Shown: one piece after another, positions 1 to 6,519 of the stretch | Numbering within the stretch: position 1 is the stretch's first letter | How the letters are laid out: every line of letters begins with the position of its first letter | DNA from: JBGPIK01 sp041484845 | Lineage (GTDB): Bacteria > Desulfobacterota > Binatia > UBA9968 | DNA length: 17,144 bases | Reading direction: 5' to 3' | NCBI GenBank assembly: GCA_041484845.1 | Contig: JBGPIK010000106.1 | Coordinates: 1-17,144 of the forward strand | The notes under the pieces: generated by a model | Told to the model about the DNA's origin: nothing | Seen by the model: only the letters and a program-made list of their open reading frames with translations | Databases searched by the model: none | Made by a program: the position numbers and the translations under genes

Positions 1-1
1 C

Positions 2-376
2 AAATTCGGCTCCCGAACGCTGCTCGACTTCGTTGAAAAGGGAATGGAGTATCAGCACATCGCGCTCATGGGCCGATCGGATTTTTTGAAATCGCAGAAC
101 GAGCCGGTGAAACGGTTCATGCGCGGGTATCTCGAATCGATCCAATACTATTTAACCCATCGGGACGAAGCGATAAAGAAAAGTTTACAGTTAATCAAAT
201 CGGACGACCGCCAGGTCGGCGAATTCAGCTATGATTACCGGGTGTAGATACTCCCGAGGGACGGCAAGCCTACTTTTAAGGGCATGCAGCTTGTCCTCGA
301 CGCCGCCGCCGAAGACGATCCAAAAGCCAAGAGCCTCAACCTGCAACAGCTCATCGACCTGAGCTTTATCCCGTGA
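2..376 (+). pseudogene. C-terminal part of an NMT1-type solute-binding protein, interrupted by an in-frame TAG
   Basis: The frame is open from the window edge and reads KFGSRTLLDFVEKGMEYQHI before a run of helical sequence with FMRGYLESIQYYL, the usual C-terminal lobe of NMT1/THI5-like periplasmic binding proteins. A TAG at 245-247 stops it. The same frame then continues for 42 more residues to TGA at 374-376, ending in KSLNLQQLIDLSFIP, which is the normal end of this family (acidic helix, then the ‘LIDLSF’ tail). One base change at the TAG would restore the gene. It may be a recent nonsense mutation, a sequencing error or a read-through stop; loss of about 40 C-terminal residues would probably harm folding. 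The 5' end lies outside the window. The aminotransferase gene starts 19 bp after the natural stop, so the two may have shared a transcript. Confidence 0.65.
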
Positions 377-395
377 TTAAAGAAGCTGGTCTCAC

Positions 396-1388
396 ATGAA
401 TAGAACGGCCATTTTGAGCTCAGCCGATACGCTTACCCGATTGCGCGGTGCGGCCCAAGGAAAATCCGACACGTTCTTTGCGATGTACTCGAGCCTGTGC
501 GACGGGATCGTCACCGGTCCTGCGCTCATGGTCTTGCCCCTCGACGATCATATGGTCCACCGCGGTCACGCCGTCTTCGACACGGCGACACTCACGCATG
601 GCATGCTCTATCAGCTCGATGCCCATCTTGACCGCCTGTTAAGGTCGGCCGAGCGGGCGCGCATTGCGCTGCCTTATGCGCGTGAGCGACTGAGGCAAAT
701 TATCCTGGACACCGTCGCTGGCAGCCGGCAGCGCGACGGCTCGGTGCGCTATTGGCTTTCAGCGGGGCCCGGTGGCTTCGGTCTTGGACTCGCAGAGTGC
801 GCGGCCAGCAGTTTTTATGTCATTGTCTTCAAGCCTGCCGCCTATCCCGAGCGCTACTACAGCGAAGGCATGAAGGTGATAACCAGCAGCATACCGATCA
901 AGCCGCCGTTCTTTGCGCGCATAAAATCGACCAATTATTTGCCAAACGTTTTGGTTGTGCTGGAGGCGAACGAGAAGAGCGCGGATAATGGCATTTTTGT
1001 CGACCAGCGTGGCATGGTAGCCGAAGGTTCCAATATGAACGCCGCCTTCGTCACTCATGACGGGGTATTTCGCCACCCGCCTTTCGAGACGATTCTCTCC
1101 GGCATCACCATTCAACGGGTTCTGCAGTTCGCGAAGCGACTAGTGGAAAAAGGCGAGTTGAAGGGGATTCGCCTCGCGGAGATTCCGGTGAGCGAAGCGC
1201 GCCAGGCTGCCGAGATGATGCTGATTGGCAGCTCGATCAAAATCGCCCCGGTGGTGGAATGGGACGGACAAAAAATCGGTAACGGTAAACCCGGTCCGAT
1301 CGCGCAAAAGCTCTTGCAGTTGTGGTACGAGGACGCCGCCTCGGCGTCCGATCAGCTGGTTCCTGTGCCTTATGCCGAAGGAATTTGA
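396..1388 (+). CDS. Class IV PLP-dependent aminotransferase, D-amino-acid transaminase-like
   Basis: A 330-residue fold-type IV aminotransferase (BCAT/DAT/ADC-lyase superfamily) expected to transfer an amino group between an amino acid and a 2-oxo acid in the cytoplasm. The PLP lysine is K177 in RIKSTNYLPNVL. The downstream cofactor motif is EGSNMN (E210-N215), and SGITIQRV (about 235-242) fits the phosphate-binding turn. The N-terminal PLDDHMVHRGHAVFDTA (about 48-64) and the MMLIGSSIKIAPVVEWDG tail closely resemble, from memory, the plant chloroplast D-amino-acid transaminase (DAT1) group rather than IlvE. The stretch before residue 30 also matches that group, which supports the ATG at 396; the Shine-Dalgarno is weak (AAAGAAG, long spacing). 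It stands alone on the plus strand after the broken binding-protein gene. Exact substrate and stereo-preference cannot be read from sequence. Confidence 0.88.
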   Translation: MNRTAILSSADTLTRLRGAAQGKSDTFFAMYSSLCDGIVTGPALMVLPLDDHMVHRGHAVFDTATLTHGMLYQLDAHLDRLLRSAERARIALPYARERLRQIILDTVAGSRQRDGSVRYWLSAGPGGFGLGLAECAASSFYVIVFKPAAYPERYYSEGMKVITSSIPIKPPFFARIKSTNYLPNVLVVLEANEKSADNGIFVDQRGMVAEGSNMNAAFVTHDGVFRHPPFETILSGITIQRVLQFAKRLVEKGELKGIRLAEIPVSEARQAAEMMLIGSSIKIAPVVEWDGQKIGNGKPGPIAQKLLQLWYEDAASASDQLVPVPYAEGI

Positions 1389-1827
1389 CGGCGCGGCGCT
1401 TTGCGCCAACATTTCACTTCCACGATAAGTTCCCAGGGATCGTGATCCCGATCAGCGGCAGCCGTTTCAAGAAGTCAAAATATGGGCTGCTTCAACATGC
1501 AAGCACCGCCGCTATCATCATGGCCAAAGCGATAAATTGCATCTTGTTACCTCCCCATGTGATTGTTTTTTGAAAGCGTAAGCGCCCGCAAAGGGCCAAG
1601 CGCGAAGAGCCGACGGTTTTCGCTCCGAGCCCTTGGCCCTTTGCTCTTGCAACTGATCGTGCGCCTCGCATGAGAGTTATATACTTAAATCCGGCGTGAA
1701 AATGACTATTTTGAGTTGGAGTTGTTGGAGGAAGCGATGAAACAAATACACTTCCCCGAAGTGAATTAAACGTGATGATGTAAAAGCAGCTCGTATTTTT
1801 CTTGCTACAGAACGCATAGAGTTGGAC
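1389..1827. other. Gene-poor stretch with decayed sequence
   Basis: No intact gene is seen. The part from about 1660 to 1830 is visibly more AT-rich than its surroundings. On the minus strand a perfect-looking Shine-Dalgarno (GGGGAGGT) precedes ATG at 1542 and a 16-residue ORF, MQFIALAMMIAAVLAC, which looks like a lipoprotein leader that stops at its lipobox cysteine (TGA at 1492-1494). On the plus strand, short protein-like pieces in three different frames (for example LLEEAMKQIHFPEVN near 1720-1770 and VKAARIFLATERIELDLIF near 1780-1835) hint at a frameshifted remnant, but none is long enough to name. A 13-bp inverted repeat is listed separately. Confidence 0.5.
1588..1644. repeat. 13-bp perfect inverted repeat
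   Basis: GCAAAGGGCCAAG at 1588-1600 is repeated as its exact reverse complement at 1632-1644, around a 31-base loop in which GCGAA/TTCGC (1602-1606, 1619-1623) extends the pairing. It lies 200 bp past the aminotransferase stop. There is no T-run after it, so a standard intrinsic terminator is not supported, though RNA folding could still end or protect a transcript. Confidence 0.55.
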
Positions 1828-1962
1828 CTAATTTTTAATTCGGTCCGTGGAAGCCGCGAAAGCATCGCGGTAAAAGTAGGGTCCCATCACCGCGCCCACG
1901 CCAAGCGCGGCGCTCTGCTTGAGAAAATCCCTGCGGCTGACTTCGGTGTTTTTCTTAGCCAC
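1828..1962 (-). pseudogene. Orphan Tat signal peptide of a truncated exported protein
   Basis: A 44-residue ORF starts at GTG (1962) behind a near-perfect Shine-Dalgarno, AAGGAGGA, with normal spacing. It contains a textbook twin-arginine leader: a polar n-region, SRRDFLK at residues 9-15, a hydrophobic stretch SAALGVGAVMG, and DAFAAS as a plausible cleavage site. It runs only about seven residues beyond the leader before a TAG at 1828-1830, and no other frame continues it. Tat leaders belong to proteins that fold or take cofactors before export, or to some binding proteins, so the mature domain has been lost by deletion or recombination. Its class cannot be told. A genuine 44-residue secreted peptide is possible but less likely. 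Confidence 0.6.
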
Positions 1963-2080
1963 GCGATCCTCCTTGGTCGTAAACGAGTCGAGATCGGTTC
2001 CGTGTTCCGCGGTAAAAGATCAACGTATTCGGATCGCAACGTACATCGCTGCCGCAAATGAGCGAAGCGCGAGGGTTTTG

Positions 2081-2134
2081 AGTATTGGAGTATTGGTTTT
2101 TAACTGCATCACTCCACCGCTCCAGTACTCCAGT
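2081..2134. repeat. Hairpin made of inverted tandem 8-nt repeats
   Basis: Two copies of AGTATTGG (2081-2096) face three copies of an 8-nt unit of the type ACTCCAGT (2111-2134) in opposite orientation, giving a stem with some G-T pairs. It starts 3 bp past the amidase stop, so in the minus-strand transcript it could serve as a 3' stem. Its architecture matches the 9-nt version at 5901-6007. Confidence 0.5.
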
Positions 2135-2137
2135 CTT

Positions 2138-3550
2138 CTAAACGAGCGCAGGCCGCCGTGTGTGCCAATCCGTTAAGCTCTGGTAGACGAAGGCACTGTT
2201 CAACACACTCTGATCAGCGAACCAACAACCGACAAGTTGCAGCCCGATCGGTAAACCTGCCGGGTTGACCCCACACGGAAGCGAGCAGCCTGGCAGCCCG
2301 AGCATACTCGGGAAGCGCAGCAGATTGGACTGATTATAACTCGCATGGCGCGTATCGTCGCCATTGCCCTTTAGCCCTTGCGCAAGGAGCGGCGCAACTC
2401 TGCCTGTCGTCGGCGAGACGATGATGTCTACCTTGTCGTAGGTTGCACGCAGCGCCTCGCGAATCCGGTGTCGCGCGCGCTGGGCGGTGAGATACTCGGA
2501 GGCAGTGATGGTCATGCCGACCGCCAACCCCCGGCTCACGTGGGGAACGAAATCTTGATGCCGCTCGCGAAACCAGCGACGGTTATTTCCAGCGCTCTCG
2601 GCCGAGCTGGTGACCATAGAGGTCATCGCCGCGTAGCTCATCTCGGGAATATCCAGGTCAACGACGCTACATCCTGCGCTGGCAAGGACCTCGACTGCAT
2701 CGTCAAACGCGTGACGCACCGTAGGATCTACTGCCTCCAGAAAACGTCGGAGCACACCTACTCTCAATCCTCGCAAATTTGCTTCGAGTTGGGACGCGTA
2801 GGCCGGCTTTTCTTGACGTACGCTGGCCGGGTCCCGCGCGTCGAATCCGGCGACCGCATCCAGCCCGAGAGCGATATCTTTCACTGAACGCGCGAAGAGG
2901 CCGACATGATCTTGGCTCCAAGCGCCTCGGAACGATCCGTGGCGGCTGATGATGCCGAAGGTCGGTTTAAAACCGACGATGCCGCAATACGATGCCGGAC
3001 GACGTACCGATGAACCCGTCTCGGTGCCGTAAGAGAGTGGCCCTATGCCTGACGCGACGGCAGCCGCTGAGCCACCGCTTGATCCGCCCGCGATACGCTC
3101 GACGTCCCAGGGGTTGTGGACCGGGCCGAAATAGGAAAGTGTTGATGTGCCGCCATGGCCAAATTCATCCAGGTTCGTCTTTCCTAAGATGATCGCTCCA
3201 GCTGCGCGCAGCCGTTCCACCACGGCTGAGTCTGTTTCAGGGACCCAATCGGCCAGGATCTTTGAACCTCCCGTAGTGCGCACCCCGGCCATCTCGAACA
3301 TGTCCTTGATGGTCACGGGAATGCCGTGAAGTGGGCCGCGGTAGTGTCCGCGCGCAATTTCTGCGTCCGCTTTCTTTGCCTCTGTGAGCGCCGGCTCGGC
3401 AAGAACGCTGATGAAAGCATTGAGCTTTTCTTCCAGCCGCTCCAGACGCGCCAGAGCGGCGCTCACCGCTTCCGACGAAGACAACTCGCGGGCGGCAATG
3501 AGCTTGGAAAGGTCGGTTAAATTCAATTCGAGAATGTCAACGGAAGCCAT
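2138..3550 (-). CDS. Amidase-signature family hydrolase (GatA/AtzE-like)
   Basis: A 470-residue cytoplasmic amidase that would hydrolyse a C-N amide bond. The amidase-signature catalytic triad is complete with normal spacing: K82 in VTIKDMF, cis-Ser S157 in GGSSGGSAAAVASG, and nucleophile S181 in the TGSSVRRPA segment (the family usually reads TGGS). I use the ATG at 3550 rather than the longer frame from 3595, because the upstream extension lies inside the preceding gene and the start MASVDILELNLTDLSKLI is family-like. The ATG follows that gene's TGA by 2 bp, so translation is probably coupled. GatB is absent, so a tRNA amidotransferase role is unlikely. A small-molecule amidase with a GatC/AtzG-like partner, as in the AtzE system, is the better model. 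Substrate unknown. Confidence 0.92.
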   Translation of the reverse strand: MASVDILELNLTDLSKLIAARELSSSEAVSAALARLERLEEKLNAFISVLAEPALTEAKKADAEIARGHYRGPLHGIPVTIKDMFEMAGVRTTGGSKILADWVPETDSAVVERLRAAGAIILGKTNLDEFGHGGTSTLSYFGPVHNPWDVERIAGGSSGGSAAAVASGIGPLSYGTETGSSVRRPASYCGIVGFKPTFGIISRHGSFRGAWSQDHVGLFARSVKDIALGLDAVAGFDARDPASVRQEKPAYASQLEANLRGLRVGVLRRFLEAVDPTVRHAFDDAVEVLASAGCSVVDLDIPEMSYAAMTSMVTSSAESAGNNRRWFRERHQDFVPHVSRGLAVGMTITASEYLTAQRARHRIREALRATYDKVDIIVSPTTGRVAPLLAQGLKGNGDDTRHASYNQSNLLRFPSMLGLPGCSLPCGVNPAGLPIGLQLVGCWFADQSVLNSAFVYQSLTDWHTRRPALV

Positions 3551-3552
3551 GA

Positions 3553-3741
3553 TCAAACCTTTTGGCCTGCAGGCTGGGCTTGCAGGGAGATCCACGGAGT
3601 GCTCTGGCTGAACTCTTCTAGTTCAGCCACCACTCTCTCGAGATCCTCTATCTCGGCGCTGATCGATTCGAGATCGGCTGCAGAGAAATTCACTCCCTCG
3701 AGCAGCGCCAGTCGGTGGGCAACCTTATCCGCAACTTTCAT
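3553..3741 (-). CDS. Small GatC/AtzG-like helical partner of the amidase
   Basis: A 62-residue acidic protein. The ATG at 3741 is preceded by AAAGGAGA at ideal spacing, which decides against a longer frame from 3822. The sequence is almost all helix: KVADKVAHRLALLEGVNFSA, then DLESISAEIEDLERVVAELEEF, a likely coiled or bundled helix, then a short tail with WISLQAQPAG. Size, position immediately before an amidase-signature gene and helical make-up resemble DUF4089/AtzG and GatC proteins, which wrap around and stabilise their amidase. I cannot show homology by motif alone. The pair is divergent from the GntR-led operon and its leader region adjoins the candidate operator, so co-regulation is possible. 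Confidence 0.72.
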   Translation of the reverse strand: MKVADKVAHRLALLEGVNFSAADLESISAEIEDLERVVAELEEFSQSTPWISLQAQPAGQKV

Positions 3742-3871
3742 TCCGGTCTCCTTTAAATGTGATTGGGGAGCAATTTGATTGTACGAGTGCCTATCGTGGC
3801 AAAGAGACCTTGTCAATCTCAAATTGAATTCTGATCGACTGCGACGGTTCCAGGAGCCAATTCGCTGGCGC

Positions 3872-3899
3872 TTGACAGCTCACCAATTTGCATTATACG
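3872..3899 (+). promoter_or_regulatory. Sigma-70-type promoter of the GntR-led operon
   Basis: A perfect -35 box TTGACA (3872-3877) and a TATACG -10 (3894-3899, four of six consensus bases) are separated by 16 bp. Transcription would begin near 3906, which is at or after the ATG at 3904. This argues for translation from the GTG at 3931. The -10 region lies inside the palindromic operator candidate. Confidence 0.5.
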
Positions 3900-3914
3900 T
3901 TGCATGCAAATTGG
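3883..3914. promoter_or_regulatory. Candidate GntR operator: nested palindromes
   Basis: CCAATTTGCA (3883-3892) and its exact reverse complement TGCAAATTGG (3905-3914) are placed 22 bp apart, about two helical turns. A second perfect palindrome, TTGCATGCAA (3900-3909), overlaps the right arm and resembles the TTGTATACAA-type boxes of FCD-class GntR regulators. The site covers the -10 and the expected transcription start, as expected for an autorepressor that also controls the operon. Confidence 0.55.
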
Positions 3915-3930
3915 CGGGGGGCCCCTACTT

Positions 3931-4608
3931 GTGAAATCTAAGGACCGGGATCTTACCGGAGAAGCGTGCACCAGGATCAAACAAATGATCCTTAGCTATG
4001 ACTTGCGCCCGGGCCAAAAACTCGAGCACCAGTTACTAAGCGATCGCTTGGGAATGAGTCGCACTCCCGTGCGCGAGGCGTTGGGCCGGCTGACTGAGGA
4101 AAGCTTTGTGACGCGGGTTCCTCACAAGGGCTATTTCGTCGCGGAAATTACCGAGGCCGAGGCGAAAGAGCTTTTCGAGCTGCGCGAGTATTTGGAGCTG
4201 TACAGTGTCGAAAAGGCGATCAAAAACCGCACCGACGCTGACCTAAAAAAGCTGCGCGAGATCCTCGGCTCGTACAAAGAAGCCATTTCCCTCGGCGTTT
4301 CGCGCCAGATGTTTCTCGTCGACGAAAATTTCCATCTGAAACTTGCCGAGATTGCCGACAGCGCGATGCTGAAGCGAATACTGACGACTATTTTTGAAAA
4401 GATCATCATGAAGCGCGCGGTGGAGGGCATCTCGTCCATGAGTGGACTCAGCTCGTATCGCCGCCATTTGAAAATTTTAAAGGCCCTTAAAAAGCGCGAT
4501 GTCAGGGAAGCGCGCAAACAAATTAGAGAGCATGTTCAAGCCGGTCAGCAATCCGTTCTGGAACAAATCAAAAGCCGCAGACAGTTTGTCTCACTCTCGC
4601 AGGCATAA
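3931..4608 (+). CDS. GntR-family transcriptional regulator, FCD (FadR-type) subfamily
   Basis: A ligand-responsive DNA-binding repressor of about 225 residues. The N-terminal winged helix-turn-helix includes LRPGQKLEHQLLSDRLGMSR and TPVREALGRLTEE, the standard GntR recognition region (about 25-60). The C-terminal all-helical FCD domain keeps the four usual metal ligands D131, H135, H179 and H201 (numbering from the GTG). Such domains commonly bind carboxylic acids, fitting the pathway downstream. The frame is open to an ATG at 3904, but that codon sits inside the palindromic operator and at the predicted transcription start. GTG at 3931 gives a family-like start and is preferred, though its Shine-Dalgarno is poor. 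The next gene begins 33 bp after its stop, so it probably heads the operon and regulates itself and the divergent amidase genes. Confidence 0.9.
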   Translation: MKSKDRDLTGEACTRIKQMILSYDLRPGQKLEHQLLSDRLGMSRTPVREALGRLTEESFVTRVPHKGYFVAEITEAEAKELFELREYLELYSVEKAIKNRTDADLKKLREILGSYKEAISLGVSRQMFLVDENFHLKLAEIADSAMLKRILTTIFEKIIMKRAVEGISSMSGLSSYRRHLKILKALKKRDVREARKQIREHVQAGQQSVLEQIKSRRQFVSLSQA

Positions 4609-4641
4609 GGGCGTGGATGGACTGAGGCAAGGAATACACAG

Positions 4642-5895
4642 ATGAATATGATTGAAAAGATTTTGGCGCGGGCAAGCGGCCATAAAGCGGTCGCGCCGGG
4701 CGATGTGGTGGTGGCCAACGTGGATACGCTGCTGTTGCACGATCTGAGCGGCTATCTAACCGGTAGAGTTTTCGATAAGGAAGTGCGCCGGCCGATGCGC
4801 TACCCCGAGCGCGTGGTGATGATTTTCGATCATCACTTTTGTCCGCCGAGCGAAGAGGGCGCGCTGGTGCTGCAGGAAAACCGCGCCTTCGCGCGGCGCC
4901 ACGGCATCAATCTTTTCGACTGCGGCAACGGCAATACCCACCATGTCGCGTTTTGGAATGGTTTCAGCCGGCCCGGAACCGTGATCGTCGGTTCCGATAG
5001 CCACACGCCGATCCATGGCACCGTCGGCTGCTTCGCCACCGGCATCGGCAACGATTCCCACGCCGGCACCGTCATGCCCTTCGGCAAAGCCTGGTTCAAA
5101 ATCCCGGACACGATTCAGGTCCGGCTCAGCGGGGCGCACAACGCCGGCGTCACGCCGCGCGACGCGGCGCTTTGGCTCACCGCTCAAATCGGCGAAGGGG
5201 GCGCAATCTATAAGTCGCTGGAGTTCTGCGGGCCTTATATCGAGCAGCTTGGTTTTTGGGACCGCTGGCTCTTCCCGCATATCGTGGTCGATTTAGGAGC
5301 TAAGTGCGGTTACATCGAGCCCGACGAGAAAACCCTCGCCGCGGTTCGTACCGTGACGGGCAAACCTTTCGATGTCGTGCGCGGCGATGCGGACCGCAAA
5401 TTCGAGGCGACCTGGGAATGGGACTTTAGCGCGCTGGAACCGCAGGTGGCTTGCCCGCCCACCGTGGGCAACGTCAAGAATGTGGCGGAGGTGGCGGGCG
5501 CGCCTGTGCAATGGGCGGAGCTGGGCGGCCATGGGGGCGGACGGCTTGAAGATTTCCGCCTTGCGGCGCAGATCCTTAAGGGACGGCGGGTGCATCGCGA
5601 CAGCCGATTTAATTTGGTCCCGTCCAGCCGCGCCGTCTTTACGCAAGCGGTGCGCGAAGGACTGGTTGAAATGCTGCACGAAGCGGGCGCAACTTGGTTT
5701 CCGCCTAGCACCGGATCGAATCAGGCCTACAACATGGGCGCGATGACCGCCGACGAAGCGATGATCTCCACCCACGCGCGCAACTTTCCCGGCCGCAATG
5801 GCAATCCCGAAGCGAAGATGTATCTCGCTTCCGCCTTGACCGTGGCCGCCTCGGCCGTCGCCGGCGCGATCGCGGACCCAAGGCAGTATCTATGA
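4642..5895 (+). CDS. Aconitase/LeuC-family large subunit lacking all Fe-S cysteines
   Basis: A 417-residue protein with the overall LeuC/HacA large-subunit fold. DHHF (63-66), GNGNTHHVAF (about 95-104), GSDSHT (117-122), the glycine-rich GTVGCFATGIG and the C-terminal STHARNFPGR substrate-binding motif are all recognisable. The three cysteines that bind the [4Fe-4S] cluster in this superfamily are missing. The normal IGSCTNGR reads LGGHGGGR (H297 at the cysteine position). The normal NPGCSxC region reads FPPSTGSNQAYN (about 353-364), with no cysteine. Six other cysteines (67, 94, 130, 196, 222, 271) are not at cluster positions. AAGGA precedes the ATG. The frame is intact and full length, so it is not a decaying gene. 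It may be a cluster-free hydro-lyase or isomerase, or use another metal. Its small-subunit partner follows at 6025. Confidence 0.88.
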   Translation: MNMIEKILARASGHKAVAPGDVVVANVDTLLLHDLSGYLTGRVFDKEVRRPMRYPERVVMIFDHHFCPPSEEGALVLQENRAFARRHGINLFDCGNGNTHHVAFWNGFSRPGTVIVGSDSHTPIHGTVGCFATGIGNDSHAGTVMPFGKAWFKIPDTIQVRLSGAHNAGVTPRDAALWLTAQIGEGGAIYKSLEFCGPYIEQLGFWDRWLFPHIVVDLGAKCGYIEPDEKTLAAVRTVTGKPFDVVRGDADRKFEATWEWDFSALEPQVACPPTVGNVKNVAEVAGAPVQWAELGGHGGGRLEDFRLAAQILKGRRVHRDSRFNLVPSSRAVFTQAVREGLVEMLHEAGATWFPPSTGSNQAYNMGAMTADEAMISTHARNFPGRNGNPEAKMYLASALTVAASAVAGAIADPRQYL

Positions 5896-5900
5896 AAGCA

Positions 5901-6007
5901 GTTCAAACGGTTCAAATCGTTCAAGCCCCCACTTTCCTCCCCCGCGTCGCGGGGAAGGATGAAGGAGGGGGTTGGAACGATTTGAACGACTGGAACGTCT
6001 GGAACAT
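5901..6007. repeat. Compound hairpin: inverted tandem 9-nt repeats around a C-rich/G-rich stem
   Basis: Three 9-nt units beginning GTTCAA (5901-5927) face four 9-nt units of the type YTGGAACGN (5972-6007). The core pairs perfectly: GTTCAAATCGTTC at 5910-5922 with GAACGATTTGAAC at 5975-5987. At the tip is a second stem, GCCCCC near 5925 against GGGGG near 5967-5971, with CCCCCGCG/CGCGGGG at its centre. The element fills the space between the altered large-subunit gene and the Shine-Dalgarno of its small subunit, where it could adjust relative expression or simply be an inserted palindromic repeat. The C/G-rich tip is related to the element at 9551-9600. Confidence 0.65.
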
Positions 6008-6024
6008 TTTTAAAGGAGAATCAT

Positions 6025-6519
6025 ATGCAAGCACGCGGTCGCTGTTGGAAGTTCGGCGACAACATCCCAACGGACAGAATCGTCAGAACCGATCTGATTT
6101 TTAAACCCTGGCCGGAGATCCTGAAACATGTTCTGGAAACCTGCAACCCCGAGTTTCCATTGAACGTCAAACCGGGCGACATCGTGGTGGCGGGCAAGCA
6201 CTTCGGTCAATCTTCCGGCCGCGCCATCGCCGCCAAAGCAATGAAGCACACCAAAGTCGCTTGCATCATCGCCGACGGATTTGCCCGCACCTTTTATCGC
6301 AATGGTTTTGAGATCGGCATGCCGATACTGGAATGCCCGGGAATCACCGACAATGTGAGCGACGGCGACATCCTGAATGTGGACATCGAGAGCGGAAAAA
6401 TAGTCAACGAAACGACCGGCCGCGAGCTGCAAGCCAATCCGACGCCGCCCTTCCTTATGGATATGCTGAAAGCCGGCGGGCTGATTGCGATGGCAGACCG
6501 GCTCGCGGGCGAAGCATAA
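6025..6519 (+). CDS. Aconitase/LeuD-family small subunit with altered catalytic loop
   Basis: A 164-residue swivel-domain subunit that would cap the large subunit encoded just upstream. The N-terminal FGDNIPTDRIV matches the usual FGDNI.TD opening of LeuD/HacB, and IIADGFARTFYRNGFEIGMPILE (about 81-103, quoted in part) is the usual strand-helix that carries the invariant Arg-Asn. The catalytic loop differs: the family normally reads GCGSSREHA, with Ser and Arg in the active site, whereas this protein reads GQSSGRAIA (61-69), displacing the arginine by one residue. The change parallels the loss of the Fe-S ligands in its partner, suggesting the two evolved together toward another reaction. The start ATG has a strong AAAGGAG. 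A 129-bp structured repeat separates the two genes, unusual for subunits of one enzyme. Confidence 0.87.
   Translation: MQARGRCWKFGDNIPTDRIVRTDLIFKPWPEILKHVLETCNPEFPLNVKPGDIVVAGKHFGQSSGRAIAAKAMKHTKVACIIADGFARTFYRNGFEIGMPILECPGITDNVSDGDILNVDIESGKIVNETTGRELQANPTPPFLMDMLKAGGLIAMADRLAGEA

Noticed and set aside
1588..1644. Intrinsic terminator of the aminotransferase gene
   Set aside because: The stem is good but the loop is 31 nt, there is no T-run after it, and it lies 200 bp past the stop; kept only as an inverted repeat.
1700..1840. Frameshifted plus-strand gene with pieces LLEEAMKQIHFPEVN and VKAARIFLATERIELDLIF
   Set aside because: The pieces look protein-like but lie in different frames, are short, and partly overlap the antisense of the Tat leader; too little to call a gene.
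4642..5895. Identification of the altered large subunit as AcnX (hydroxyproline or phosphomevalonate dehydratase)
   Set aside because: The sequence follows LeuC/HacA motifs (GSDSHT, GTVGCFATGIG, NFPGR) collinearly with the gene at 8238, not the AcnX arrangement.
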